DNA from: Cylindrotheca closterium
Taxonomy: Eukaryota > Bacillariophyta > Bacillariophyceae > Bacillariales > Bacillariaceae
Length of the DNA stretch: 64,000 nt
Direction: 5' to 3'
Assembly: GCA_933822405.4 (NCBI GenBank)
Contig: CAKOGP040001714.1
Location: 124,001 to 188,000, forward strand
Shown here: positions 29,822-42,956 of the stretch, piece by piece
Layout of the letters: each line of letters starts with the position of its first letter
Position numbering within the stretch: the stretch's first letter is position 1
Notes under the pieces: generated by a model
The model's database searches: none
What the model was told of the DNA's origin: nothing
What the model saw: the letters and a program-made list of their open reading frames with translations, nothing else
Translations under genes and position numbers: made by a program

Positions 29822-32800
29822 ATGTCAGAAGCACTCAAAACAGCCACGACCGACCTTTCCAGTTTAGGTCGAGTCGGCCATCGACTGGCCATGTTGGACA
29901 GTTCAGCCAAATTGCAATCCGTCCTGGACAAACTGTTGGCTCGATTGTTGGATCGGATTGGCAAGAATCACAAGCAGCAACAAGTGGAAAGTGATCCAAA
30001 ACTGGCGGATGTCCTCTCGAAAATGCATGCCAAATTGGTCGAAATTCTGTCCCATGCGATGAAACGAATACGGGACGATCGAAGTGTCAAGTTGAATTGT
30101 GCTTCTATTTTGAGTTTATTGCTGTTGAACGATGAAGAAATAAGCGATGACAAAACAGCACGAAAGGCGGATCCGTTTGTGGATCCATTCACGTTGAATC
30201 TATCACTCACCTTTTTGACATTGGGAATACCAAGATGTGATGAAACGGAATTGAAAGAACTCTTGCCAGGTTTGATTGTATTGCATGGACACTACGCCAG
30301 TCGAGTACTGGCGACTGACAACAATGCTACTACACGTTCCCATTGGCATCAAATATCACATTTACTGATACGAGCATTAGAAGCGACCATGGAATATCAC
30401 AACAATGATAAACAACAAGTGTCCAAAAAGGCTCGACTTTCTAGTAGTTCCACCACGACAACAACCACAACAACACTGCCTTCGGAAATGATGGCTGGTG
30501 GAACTCTCAAACCAAAAAATGGAGATACTACTGCGACACCCGTACGCTTGTTCATGCAAACCATTCATCAAGCATTGTCCAAGGATCCCATAGCTGCTGC
30601 GGCACTCTACGATTTGTTGTTGGACCTACTCTTCTTTCAGCCAACGGCTCCCAACTCGGTGCCTCCCGCGGGATGCTCGGAAGCGGGACAGCAGCGAGTT
30701 TTATCGAACAAAAGTTGGGTCCAAGAAATGACATCGCCCGCACGATTGTCTCTTTTGAAAACTCGGATGCTCGAATGGATGGCACCCACCTTGTCGACCT
30801 GTCTGTTTCCAGAAGTTCCGGCTCGGACCTGCACTCTACTATTGGTGGCGAGTGGCAGTAGTCAACTACAACAAGTCTCCAATCAAGCAAGCCTGTATTT
30901 GAAACACTTTCGAGACGATGCGGGCCAACATCCGGATCGGGGAATGACCAACACCAGTAATATCAGTCTCATTTTGGAGATTCTGACCCTTTGTGTCGGT
31001 TCCAACAATGCACTCTTGGCGCTTTCAGGATCATCATCATCTTCTTCTTCAGTGCCATCATCTCTTGGCTTGGATCACTCCAGTGCTGCCAATCCAATGC
31101 CCTTTCGACGGAGAATGGTGTCGGATAGTCCGTTTGCGGCAATGATGATTCATATGGAAAAGATCCTGACAGAGTCTCCTCAATTGTTTCACTCGTCTCC
31201 CACCATTATGGAACAGATTGGGAGTCTTTCGCTGCTGGCATCCTCAAAGATGCTATCCAAACTACGGACATCTTCCGGATTGACAGCACTCAAGGGGAAA
31301 CCATATGTCAGCGCGGCCCAAGTTTTGAATGCACTCGTGGTGAGGTGCTTGTCCACAATGGAAACGAACACGGTCGAAATACCAGTCCAGACTCTAAACC
31401 GCATCCAGTCACTCATGGCCAAAGTCATGGCATTGGCCTGTACGTCGTTGTCGACCACCATTGTCGGGACAACATCAGGTTCTACCATCACACAGACGGC
31501 GAGTAGCGAAGGGAACCAATCCGTGCGGGATGCCTTGTATGGAATTATTTGTTTGCTGTCTCGTTCCACAATCATTGTGAACGAACCAGCCTCGTGGCTG
31601 TTTGCATTGGGCAAGGAACAAAACGATGAAGCCTCCTCGTATAAGATGAACGTTGACACGACGGTTCTTTTATTCGCCTGTGTGGCCAAGGAAGAACAAG
31701 CCCTCTTGCCACGTGCGACAGCCGCATTGGATGCAGTCCTTGCTGCCTATTGTCGGATTGCCAATCAGGACGAATCGTCATCAGCAGTAGTGAGTCAACA
31801 AGGAACTGAACAAGACAAAGGAGCTACTAGTACGGCACCACCACCATCAGCACAAGTGGACAATCCTTGGATGACGCTTACTACAACTGCGTCGCCAGAT
31901 GTTGGAATGGAAAGCGATGTAACAAGAACAGCAGCAGCAGCAAACGTGGACTCGGAACAAAAATCACAGCTTGCCAAGTTGCTGCTTCCAATTCTTTGGG
32001 GAGCGTGTTTGCCATCGCAACCAAAGCCAAGTCGTCTAGCAGCGAGTCGTTGGTCCAGCGAGCTTGTGCGGATCTTGGATTTGACAAATGCCTGTCACAT
32101 CCTTTGCTTTCTGACTGGTGACAAGGATGCTTCCGTTGCTTCCATTGCACGACGTGGTCTTGGTCTAGATGATTCGTTGGAGTTGTACGTTAGTCAGGAG
32201 GTTGGTGGATCACAGGAGAACGAACAAGAGGATTCACATTTTGGAGAGTTTTCTCTCTTGACTGATTTGTTACTGGTCAAAACGGAATCAACAGGCGGAG
32301 CCTGGAGGCCCAATTTCTGGGAATTCAGTCCCAAAGGCAAGGCGACATCCATTTCGTATCTGTTACAATGCTTGTTGCATGATTTGTATGGTGGTGATGA
32401 CGATGCCATCTATTCGTATTTGGACGCAGTGACAAAGTCGCTATCTCAAGTTTCCAATAAGGGTCGACAATATACTGAGCTGCTTGATCAGAGCTCAGCA
32501 TCTTTGGCAATATGCATGTCCACTTCATCAGAAGCACGAAAAATTATGTTTGGTGCGAATGACAAACTTGAGTTATCTATGCAACTTGACGATCTTCAAA
32601 AGTTGGCCTTGACTTCATCGTCGTCGAGAGCCTGTCAAGATCTTGCCGCGGCTTGTGGATCAATCTATGGCGACGTGGAAATGTGGGGAAAAGACAAATG
32701 GTCAGACTCAATTGTTGGGCTCATGGAAAGCTGCTTGAAGCTTTTGAATGGGTCCACGGACGGCCGTGGACACTCTCATGGTGCTGCTTTTCTTGCGGCT

Positions 32801-35800
32801 ACCTGTGTCCAGCAAATCCGGTTGAATCCTGACATGACTTCGTCCGACAAAGGTTGGACCTTGGCGTCCCAAATTCTTACGCTGTTGGGCAATGGCACGC
32901 TGATCTCAGATGATTTGATTTCTCGAGCATACATCGACTCCCTCTCGGTTGCCCTGTCCTCTCAGTCTCGAAACACGGATTCACCCCAGTTTGACGCTCG
33001 AATCTATGATGGGGCGACGGCCGCCCTTTCTGGTCTATCTGCCGCTTTGAAGAAGTTCAGTGGCGACTCAAACACTGATGTCTCAAGGGCAGCAAAAGCC
33101 ACTGTTGCTATCGGCGCTTGCCTTGAAGCAACCATACCATCGTCTGGAAAGCAATCCGAGAAAGATAAATTACACGGTGCTCGACTCCAATGTGTCGAAG
33201 TTGTCATATCGTTGCTGGGATCCGCGGCGTATCGAAAAGACGAAGAGATAGCTTTGCAGGCTGGAGAGGCGTTGGCAGCATATGCATGGGTTCCAAAAAG
33301 TATGGTCTGGGAGACCAAAAGTTCCGAATCATGGCCAGAAACTTTGGATACGGAGTTTGCCAAATCGCTACCACCGCATCAACAGGTAATTCAGTCATTT
33401 CGCCAAACTCGTTCTTCTACAATAACAGTTTGCATGATTCTCATTTTCCTTTCAATCGCTGTATATGCAGACTATTTATTTGCTTCTTCGAGGATCCAAA
33501 TTGTCTTCCAACCCATTGAAGCGGACCGCTTATGCTCCTGTCATGCTAGCTCTAGTGGCGCGGGCAGCGGCCAAGGTGAGCCAACGCTGCTAGCTTTGTA
33601 TTTAGTATTTGTTCGCGATCTCACTGCACCACATTCGTCAGGTCAACAACGACCCAACCTATGGCAAAACTGCCTTGGTACAAGAACTATGCCTTCATCT
33701 CGATGACTTTCAGTCTGCATTTATTTCCATTCTTTCTGATCCGAAGAGCAAGCATCTCTGTCGAGAAAGTTGTTGCCTTGGTCTTGCTGCGTGTCGAAGC
33801 ATTGCAAAGCTCTCGGATCGTGGCAACGAAGTAAACACACAGCTTCTTCATGCATTTGGGCAAACGACAAACTACGGAAGCAGCGCAATGCAAGAAACCC
33901 AAAGCCAAGCAGCTCTTCGCCGTGCACAAGAAAGCTCATCTGAAAACCGAAATGGAGAAGCACTCGCAGAAGCCATCGGTATTGAGCCCGAGGTCGGAGG
34001 GGCAGCTGGTGTTTCGGAGGCTTCGCTTGGTGCCTACAGAGAGATGGCAGAGGCAGCAGTTGCTCTTGGTCGACCGGATGTCTTGTATGCACTCTTGTTG
34101 CTTTCTGTCACGCATCCAATTTGGTCGTCCAAGCTTGGTAGAGAGAGATATGGACCTTCCGCCTTATTGGGCGAAAATTCAATCCTTGGAAGCCGAACAA
34201 ATGCTCTGGAACTGCGACAGGCTTTGCGCCCACATCTTGGTAAAATTATGCCCCGATTGCTCCGTGCATCCCATGACCCAAACAAAGAAACCCGTGAAAA
34301 GATGCAGAATCTTTGGAACGGACTGACTGGGGGCGGTGCTGATGCGCGAAATGCCATTTCGGAGCATTTGCTTCCAATCATCGACAGCTTGATCAAAGAT
34401 ACGTCGCACAGGCTCTGGCGAGCACGTGCAGGTGCAACTGGTGCACTCGCAAAAGTGTTAGTTGGTCGTTCTTGGACTGATTTAGGAGGAGTAAGTTGTT
34501 TCCGACTGTAGTCTGAATTACAAACCAGTTCTTCCTCATCATATGGCTTTGTAGGGCCCAGCTGTCCTTGATGATGACGACATTCTTTCGAATTCTGTGA
34601 CCAAAACTGCAGGAATCCGACTATTGAAACTCTGGAATATTGCGATGCGATCTCTTGATGACGTACGGGCTGCTGTCAGAGAGAATGGTGAGACTTTAGC
34701 TAGAGGGCTTCGGAGCCTAACAGGTGCGTTCAATTGATTATTGTATCTGTCGACGGGTTCTGATCTGACAATCCAGAAACTCTTCTAGTACGGCTGTGTG
34801 ATCCATCGGCGAGTGAAGATGCTACGAAAGAAGTAGTTGATAAGAAGTCCCATGCACGAGACTCAGCTGCTGCAGCTGCCACATCTTTGCGGTGGCTCAT
34901 CAAACACGGGCTCAATCAGCCTTGTGCAGAAGCTGCTGGTGTGGCCATGTCATGCTTGGTTGGGGTGATTTCTGTTGTCAATCATTCGATTCTTCAGCCG
35001 CTTGTGCCCGACTTGCTTCGATCGTTACTTCTTGCTATGTCCAGTCTTGAACCAGCAGCTCTTAACTATTTTCAGGTTCGCGCGGCAGGCCAAGGGACTG
35101 GCGCGGGAAGCTCATTTGGAGAGATTGAAAGGCTTCGCCTTCAAGTTTCTCAAACTGGCCCCCTTGCTGAGGCAGTGATGAAACTTCTAGAAATGGTTCC
35201 TCAGCTAGATTGGGATGTGCAACAAGCAGTCATTCCACAATTGAATAGTGCTCTTCGGCAATCAAGTGGTTTTACTACAAGAGCTGCTGTCGCTGATGCA
35301 TGCACAACCCTTTGCAACTCTTGTCCCCGCGCATTCAAATTTACTGGATCCAATAGTACGAATCCATCTGTGGGTTTACTTCATGGTTTCTTTCACGGGG
35401 CAGAGCGTGAAGCAGGTACCAACTCTAGAAACAAGATGGTCCACGCATTTGGAAGCTTGGCTGCTCTTTGTCCTGGTTCAAGTGTCAGAACACTAGCTCT
35501 TCGTGCTTGCAACAACTACAATAGGGCTACAGGAGCGAATCATGATCCTGCTGTGCGATTGTCAGCGGCGATCATATTGCGAGCCATTGCCGTTCGAGCG
35601 CAAGACCAGTTTGCAGATGGCGGCAGCAATAATGTATGGTGCAACAAAGTTCTCCCTGTCAGCTTTATTGGAATGCGGGACACGGACAAAAAAATTGCGC
35701 AGCTTTGGAAAGAGGTATGACATCTTATCTTTGAAAACATGGTGAATGAAACTGTTGTTAACATGTGCTTTTCATGTTTAGGTATGGGACGACGGGGGTG

Positions 35801-37161
35801 CAGCGGCTAGTCTGGCGGAAGCGGTTGGTGACTTTGGAACGGTGCTTGAAGAAAAGTTGTTGTTGGAGCTGGTGAAAGAATGCAGGAAAGCATTGGCAGA
35901 TGTGTCTTGGTCAAGACGAGCATCTGGTGCCTCTGCCTTAAAGGAACTTGCAGCCAATCAAATATTGGCGCCATTGGCAAATCGGAAAGTTTTAGACAAA
36001 ACCGATTTGGATGAACAAAGATCAAAGAGACGCCGAATTGCGTGTCACCTAGCACTAGACTCCCTTGTGAACGTCTTGTCTAGCCCAAGGTTGTGGTCTG
36101 GGAAAAACGAAGTTACGAATGCAGCCGTGAGAATCGCCTCAAACTGGACATCAGCAGCCGAGAATGAGTCGAGCCCGTTGATGATGAAAGTCCAATCAAG
36201 TGACGATCTTTTTGTTGGCGATGACTGGTTTAAACAGAGCCACGAAGATACCATAGAGGAAGATGAGAATGAACCAAGTGAGACCGCCAAACAGAGTCCC
36301 CAAGCGGAACCATCAGCAAGTGACATAAGTGATATGGAAACGAATGCTCCGGACGACAATCAGGAAGACACTGTTAATTTGGTGCCTGTAAACTTCCTTG
36401 GCTTCTGCCGATTGCTACTGGTTCAAGGTTTTCCCTCGGCAAGAAGCTGCATTGCTGTCTCGGACGAAGAGATATTGCCATACCGAGCTGGAGCACTGGG
36501 ATCATTCAAGAATCTTCTGGATAGCCTTGGATCTACTCTACACGATGATGCCTTGCGCAAGAGAGTGTACGAAATTACATCTGAAAAGCTTGTTTCAGTT
36601 TTCAACATTGATTTTGATGCTTCAAAGGGGAAAAGCAAAGAGCCGCCATTGGTAGTGGCGCGATCCTTAGACTGTTACGGTGCTTCACTTTGGAGGCGTG
36701 TCGGAAGCGAAGACGACGAGGTTGATGATGTGGTCTCGGCAAAAATCCTCTTGCACTGCCTTGAGCATCCCGCGTGGACTGTGCGAGAGGCCGCTGCAAT
36801 GTGCGGTGTATCACTCGTTTCAAATAGTGACGACTCGGTACTCTGCAAGTTTGATTTCCTATCGCTGATTGAATCCATTGTCACCAAAGCAATGAAGGAT
36901 CGCAAGTTTTGGCGAGTTAGGCTAGCTGGAATGAAACTGCTTCATTCACTGGTCACACGCGTTCCGAAAGGAGCACGGACGAGTACACGTACAGGTGTGG
37001 AACTGAAGGATACGACTGTAACGAGTCAAGAGATTCTGGAGTCAGTTCTCCCTCACAAAGAAGCCATCGTACTTCTTGCGAAAAGATCCTTTAGTGATCC
37101 AGAGGCAAAGGTGACCGCGGTCGCCAGCGAGGTTGTGAAAGATATGGCTTGGTGGCCGTAG
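29822..37161 (+). CDS. ECM29: Proteasome adaptor/scaffold Ecm29
   Basis: Six exons by GT-AG and frame: 29822-33385, 33471-33575, 33642-34490, 34555-34723, 34777-35714, 35782-37161. They total 7005 bases, 2334 residues. Ecm29 is a HEAT-repeat protein that bridges the 19S and 20S particles of the 26S proteasome and links it to membranes and stress responses. Supporting sequence: N-terminal LGRVGHRLAMLDSSAKLQ and VKLNCASILSLLLL; NPLKRTAYAPVMLALVARAA in exon 2; WRARAGATGALAKVLVGRSW; and DDILSNSVTKTAGIRLLKLW followed by VRENGETLARGLR. It is longer than the roughly 1850 residues of the yeast and human proteins. The excess is partly in Ser/Thr/Gln-rich linkers around residues 200-230 and 640-720 and the acidic stretch after exon 6 starts. 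Confidence 0.93.
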
Positions 37162-37509
37162 GCTTCACGTCACTGTTGGACTGCCCGAAGTAGTATTTTA
37201 ATAACTTTGATAACGTAGTTGGATGATCCCTTGTCCCTTTATGTTCCCTCCTCGTTTTTTCTTACCGATGACGGTCCGTCGAGCGGCGGACGTGCTGGTT
37301 TTTTTTTAAAATGTACAGTGTATTTATTATTCGTCATTCGCGCAAGAAACGACCACGCATTCCTTTCCCAAACTCACTTGTCGTGGATGCGGTGGGCGAA
37401 GCAATATGCGCAAGCAGATTCGCAATAATCGATGCGAACAAACACAGACACAAAATTCAGACACACCTTTTCAAATGCCTACCGACCTTGAGCTCAGACT
37501 TCCAACAAG
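37162..37509. other. Spacer, no gene
   Basis: Between ECM29 and the first phosphatase gene. A run of T near 37301 and nothing else recognisable. Confidence 0.3.
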
Positions 37510-38815
37510 ATGATGTTTGAACAAGAAGTCACCAAGAACTCAACAGTTCGAAGAATACGGCTCTACAACTTGCCTCTTCAGATCAGCTTTCTGTTGATCG
37601 CTGCAATTTTTGTGGTTCAAATATCACAACCTTGTTCAGGCAGCTTCAGGCAGCTGGAACAAGACAGGCTGCATCCACAACGACTTCGACACATCCCGTT
37701 GGCCATTTCGTCTCATGTCGACTACCAAAGGAGAAGGGGAGTCATTGATGAGTTGCAGAAGATGTACGAAGGAACCAAGCTAGACACGCAGTATGTCCAA
37801 GATACCCTGGAAAAAGGAGAGAAGTTACTCTCTCAGATTGATACAATCTACAACATTACAATGCCAAAGATAGAATTGGAAGAAGATACAGAAGCGAGCA
37901 AGAAGGGCATTACAGTAAGTCAAAGAATCGAATCAATCTATTGCGACTGTTCTTCCTGAAAGACGAACACATTCTAACTACGTGCCAACCTTCCTTTTTT
38001 AAAATTAGATAGTAGGAGATATCCACGGCAACCTTCCCAATATGATTCACCTGTTCAAGATGAACGGATTCCCGTCGCTTGAAAGGCCTTATATTTTCAA
38101 TGGAGATTTCACCGATAAGGGACCGCAAGGTTTGGAGTGCCTCTTGAGTCTTCTGCTGATCAAACTCTACTGCAACGAATGCATATTCCTTCATGTGGGT
38201 AACCACGAAACACAGTCGTTTTACCACAAATGGTTCAGATCACAAATTATTGAGAAGTATGATGAAGAAACCTACCAATTTGCTCGAAAGGTTCTACTCC
38301 AACTTCCATTGGGAGCAATAATCGATGATCGCATCTTTGTGGTGCATGCTGGCATTCCCACGAAGGAATTCAATCTGGAGGATCTTCGCCACTACAAACG
38401 AGGGCATGATTACGACAGAGAATCAGCGGAAGGAATGTTGTTTCGAGGATCCGTTTGGATAGACCCCACTGAAGGAGATTCTTCCTCAGAGGAAAGCAGT
38501 GAAGGACAAGAGAGTGGCGATGAGGAAGAGGACGATGATGATCGAGGGTGGTTCACTGCTGATCATACTGAGACTTTCTTAAAAAGACATAGTCTGGAAT
38601 ACATCGTAAGAGGACACGAGAACTTTGTCAAAGGATTCCGATATCACCATGATGGACGGGTCGTCACAATTCACTCGAATCCCACTAGGCCACAAGATCA
38701 AGGAGCATATCTGAACATTTATTCGAACGACAGATCAATGAATGTCGAGCAGTTCTCGGGGATGCAATTCTCGTCGATTGATAATCATTCTAAGGTTGAC
38801 TGGCGGTCGCTGTAG
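37510..38815 (+). CDS. Membrane-anchored PP5-like metallophosphatase (copy 1)
   Basis: Exons 37510-37914 and 38009-38815, phase-0 junction (KKGIT-IVGDIHG), 403 residues. One membrane segment near residues 25-43 (ISFLLIAAIFVVQIS), then a catalytic domain of the PPP Ser/Thr phosphatase superfamily. Metal-binding motifs: GDIHG near 138, GDFTDKG, VGNHE and VVHAGI. C-terminal RGWFTAD, IVRGHE and HHDGRVVTIHS match PP5-like order. Two departures from PP1/PP5: GDxxDRG reads GDFTDKG, and RGNHE reads VGNHE. A loop of acidic and Ser residues (EEDDDD) precedes RGWFT. The active site is probably lumenal or extracellular if the span is a signal anchor (inference). The next two loci are tandem copies. Confidence 0.85.
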
Positions 38816-39398
38816 TCACAAGAGCACGGTGCTGGAATACTTTTGCTCAGTGTACCAGCTGTCTGCCATACTACTACAAACTTGCTATATGAATCGACGA
38901 TCACTTTTAAGAAATATACTCAGTATTTGTTTCTAACAAGGTTCAGTGCTCACCGTTTATTGACTACAAGTTTCACAACGTATCTAGAGGAACTTATCCG
39001 TTGTGGGTCAAGTTAAAATCGCCAAAGTGGAAGATTCGAGTACAGCATACATTTTTATAAAACAAGTTGCAGGCTGTACCAGTACAACACCTCTTTTTTT
39101 AATGAGATTCGGGTGAGAAAATACCACGTCAGACTAGGACAAATTGAGCCGTGTAAAGGGAGAGACCGTCGACATTGCCTTAAATACTACAGTCCGCAAA
39201 AAATTGGATTCGCGGGTAAAGTGAACTAAAGATTGTGGTAGAATCTTCCAAGGAATCTACGTTGGTGATGACTGTCATAGTGTACCGCAGTACCACAGTC
39301 TCTGCCGTTTCGGTGATCACAAATTACGCATCCTTCCCGATTTTTGTGGTTGCCGATTTTAGCAGTGATCAGGTTTTTTGGAAAGTATCGCTAATAAA
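38816..39398. other. Spacer between phosphatase copies, no gene
   Basis: About 580 bases with no supported frame or repeat. It presumably holds the 3' end of copy 1 and the promoter of copy 2. I saw no extended similarity to the spacer upstream of copy 1. Confidence 0.3.
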
Positions 39399-40758
39399 AT
39401 GAAGGATAAGATGATGATTGAAAGACAAAACTCGGGCGTCTTGGGACCCAAGAGATTAGGCGACTTCTTGCTTCCGCTTCAGGTTACTCTGCTTGTGTTT
39501 TCTGGACTTCTGGTGATGCAAATGTCTCGCCCAACAACTCTTGAGGCATCGGAAGAGCGAAATCTATTAGCATCTCGTCCTCGCAGACTTCGACAAACGC
39601 CAACTGTAATTGCGTCTCATATTGACTACAAGAGGAAAAGGGCAGTTATTGATGCTCTGCAGAAACTGTACGAAGGATCCACATTGGACAAGGCCTATGT
39701 TCAAGAGCTTCTGAAAGATGGAAAGCAACTGCTTTCTCAGAGTGATACAATCTACCATATTTCACTGCCCACGATAGGGCTTGAGGAAGATGCTGAAGCA
39801 AGCAAGAAAGGAATAACAGTAAGTTCTTGGCAAATGACCGATGGAACCAACCACACGCTCCCTCACATGCATCACACGGCCATCTTAACAACAGGTTGTG
39901 GGGGACATACATGGTGACTTCTTCAACATGATCCATCTCTTCAAGATCAACGGCTTTCCTTCTCTCGGGAGGCCATACATTTTCAATGGCGACTTTACCG
40001 ATAGAGGAGATCAGAGTTTGCAATGTCTTTTGGGATTGCTCTTGATCAAACGATACTGTAACGAGTGCATACATTTGCATACTGGAAATCACGAGACATG
40101 GATGTTCTACACAGAAACACTCAAAACCCAAGTGACAGAAGTGTATGATTGGAAGACATATCAATTGGTTCGAGAAGTTCTGCTTCAACTTCCGCTGGGG
40201 GCAATTGTTGATGGCAGGATCTTTGTAGTTCATGGTGGCATTCCAATGAATGGTTTCAATCTCAACGATCTCCGACATTACCAACGAGGACTGGACGTAG
40301 ATGATCAATCAAAAGAAGGATACTTGTTTCGACGTAGTGTGTGGTCAGATCCTGAAAGTGATGACGATGACGACGAGAAAGATGATGACGATGATGACTT
40401 CTTCACTAAAGAGCAAGTCTCTACGCGGGCAGCCGAGAGGATAGCCAGATACGACTTTGAGATCGATGAAGAAAACGATGACGACAGAGGTTGGTATACG
40501 TCTGCGACAACCAAAGGCTTTCTAGAGAAAAATGGTCTCGAGTACGTTGTCCGAGCACATCAGAGTGTCTCCGCTGGATTCCGTTACCACCACGATGGTA
40601 AAGTCCTCACTATCCACTCGTTTCCAAAGAAGGCTACAGATAGCGGGGCGTACCTGAACATCTACTCCAACGATAGATCGATGAACGTTGAGCAATTTGC
40701 AGGTGTGAAACACACATCAATAAATCATCAATCGAAGCTCGACTGGCGAGCATTGTAA
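39399..40758 (+). CDS. Membrane-anchored PP5-like metallophosphatase (copy 2)
   Basis: Exons 39399-39818 and 39895-40758, with the intron at exactly the same codon and phase as in copy 1 (KKGIT-VVGDIHG). 427 residues. Start at ATG 39399; the frame upstream begins only with TTG. A membrane segment lies near residues 25-43 (LPLQVTLLVFSGLLVMQ). Catalytic motifs: GDIHG, GDFTDRG (Arg kept, unlike copy 1), TGNHE (Thr where PP1/PP5 have Arg), VVHGGI, RGWYT, VVRAHQ and HHDGKVLTIHS. The acidic loop is longer than in copy 1. Product of tandem duplication. Confidence 0.85.
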
Positions 40759-40985
40759 CACGATAGAACTGTACTACATGTATTCTTACATTGCTGATCT
40801 TTAGCTCATCGGAGGGGCTCGATCCTCATGATCCCAGCATACCGCCACCCTTACCGGTACAATACTGCAGTACCGTGTACCTTCATTGTGAATAAGGGTG
40901 CAAAGTGAGAGGCTTCTTCGGCAATCTAATACAGCGAGTGTCACGTGTCTAATTTCAAATTATGTTGGGAATGTGGGAACATGTT

Positions 40986-41425
40986 GCGGGAGATATAATC
41001 ATTGTGATTTCTCAATATGATATATATCTTTTCAAAGTATATCAATCGCTTTCCTTCTCTCGAAAGGCCTTACATTTTTTCAACGGTGATATCACAGACA
41101 AAGGGGAGCAGAGCCTGGAATGTCTTCTAGGTTTGCTACTACTGATCAAACAATGTTACAATGAATGCATGAACCTTCATACTGGGAGTCACAGGTCTTG
41201 TTCCTATTACACTGACAAACTCAAAACACAAGTCATGGACAGTAGGTATGACGAAGAAACTTATGAAATGCTTCGAGAAGTCCTGCTTCAGCTTCCCTCG
41301 GAGCAGTGATAGATGACAGGATATTGGTGATACACGGTAGTATTCCATTCAACGGTTTTGATCTAAACAATCTTCGGCATAACAAGAGAGGATGTGATAT
41401 CGACAAAGAATCCCTTCAGTACTAA
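40986..41425 (+). pseudogene. Dead third copy of the PP5-like phosphatase
   Basis: Similarity to the second exon of copies 1 and 2 runs through at least three frame changes. GDI is followed in another frame by NMIYIFSKYINRFPSLERPYI, then back to NGDITDKGEQSLECLL, CYNECMNLHTGSH and LREVLLQLP. There it shifts again to IDDRILVIHGSIPFNGFDL before a stop at 41423-41425. The metal-binding GNHE is GSHR. The first exon and the C-terminal third (RGW, IVRGHE) are absent. Clearly non-functional as an enzyme. Confidence 0.85.
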
Positions 41426-41763
41426 CGTTTCGAAAATAGATGTTATTTCCTTCTGCAGATAGTGACATGATGAGGGACTTTCTTTTTTTGTTCTACCTAC
41501 AGTACATGATATGTTTTCTATATTTTTAGCAACAATATTCATACCTTTTGTGTCGCATATGTGTCTCAGCTCGTATGTGACCTCAACTGAATGCAAAAAT
41601 TGTCGATGATCTTTCCGTTCACCATAAACATGAGATTTGAAAGTGTGAGAAGACAGCATCATAGATGATGGCACTGATCGATGTCAAATGGCAGTCAAAT
41701 CATCGAATGGCAAATAATTCTCACCAGCAAAAAGCGAAGAAATCATTGTTATAAGATTAGGAT
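41426..41763. other. Spacer, no gene
   Basis: Between the phosphatase pseudogene and the next gene. No further similarity to the missing C-terminal part of the phosphatase was seen on either strand. Confidence 0.3.
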
Positions 41764-42956
41764 ATGAAGCGAAGATGTGTCGGCTTTTGCCGAGCAGCTA
41801 TTTTGTGCATCTTACTTCCAATCAAAGAAACGGATGGCATGACGACGACAACTGGAAATATCTTTGTGAACAAGACTGATAGTAGCAATGAGTGCAATGG
41901 AATGATAACAGTCAACTCATTTCCATTTCGAGCCGGCGGAGACACAACAATGGCCGAATTGAGGATACCCCTTATCATTGTGGAGAGCACTCAGGCGGAG
42001 TCATTATTATGTGGGCAGGGCACGTTCTCTGACTACGACGTTGCAGCTCCTGCGCTGTGGTACAAGATTGAAGGCAACGACCACTATGTCAAAGCAGTCC
42101 TGGAGACTGCAGAAAATACTGAAAGGCCATTTGCGCTCTTCAAAGGATTGAATTGTGGTGACGAGCTAGAATGTATTCTTGGGCATGCGGCGGAACATCG
42201 AGACAACATGTTGACTTGGTTTGCCAAAAAGGAAACAACGTACTACTTCAAAGTATTTGGGGATCCCGAAGGCGACGACAATATTTTCGTCTTGGAAATT
42301 ATGGTATGATTGAAGGTCCACTCTCGTACTTATCGAAACGAGACCAAGTCTAACTGTATTCGTTTTTTTTGTTTTCTTTTTTTCAGACATCGGAAGCTCC
42401 AAGGCCGAGCAACGACCAATGTGAATTTGCGCAACCATTAAAATTGGGTGATTCTTTAACTGGACTAACAACTGGCGCATGGCCACATGGGATCAAAGAC
42501 GAGCTATGCAATCTGGGCAAGCACTCGCAAGCCTTGTTCTATTCCATCCAAGGAACAGGAATGGATATCGATGTGACTCTTCGGGCTGATGTCACTGAGG
42601 GATTATTAGGGTTGGCTGTTGTGGGGGAAGATGATTGTAGCCAATGTATAACGCACTCGGAATACATGTCGGCAACTGACTCGGAACAAACAGTGACCTT
42701 CCCTTCAGAGGAAGGCAAACTCTACAAAATTGTTGTTTCGGGGGAAGAGGTTTTTGATGCCGGACTTTTTCATTTGGCGGTTGGGGTGAGTCGATATCTT
42801 TGTTGCTTTTCTGACTTCTGCTGAATGAATAATCTAAACCTTTGTATTGTCCTGTTTCAGTATGGGGAAGTGTCGCGGGGTGTCAAACAGTTTCAGTCTT
42901 TACCTTGGATTGGCAGTGCAGCACTTCTGTTTTCTACACTGTACATGTTTGGATAG
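41764..42956 (+). CDS. Secreted or surface protein with two repeated beta modules
   Basis: Exons 41764-42303, 42387-42785 and 42861-42956, all phase-0 junctions, 344 residues. The N-terminus (CRAAILCILLP) looks like a signal peptide. Two similar modules follow. The first (about 60-180) has CGQGTFSDYDVAAPALWYKIEG and CGDELECI. The second (about 185-310) has ECEFA-like NDQCEFAQPLKLGDSLTG, then LFYSIQGTGMDIDVTL. This pattern resembles bacterial PPC-type beta-sandwich domains, which flank secreted peptidases; the match is by form only. The last exon encodes a short hydrophobic tail (WIGSAALLFSTLYMFG) ending at the stop, suggesting a GPI signal or C-terminal anchor. No enzyme motif. Confidence 0.72.

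Noticed and set aside
33386..33706. Continuation of the first ECM29 frame past 33385 as coding
   Set aside because: Reading through gives unrelated sequence. Splicing at 33385/33471 and 33575/33642 restores Ecm29-like sequence (NPLKRTAYAPVMLALVARAA) in frame.
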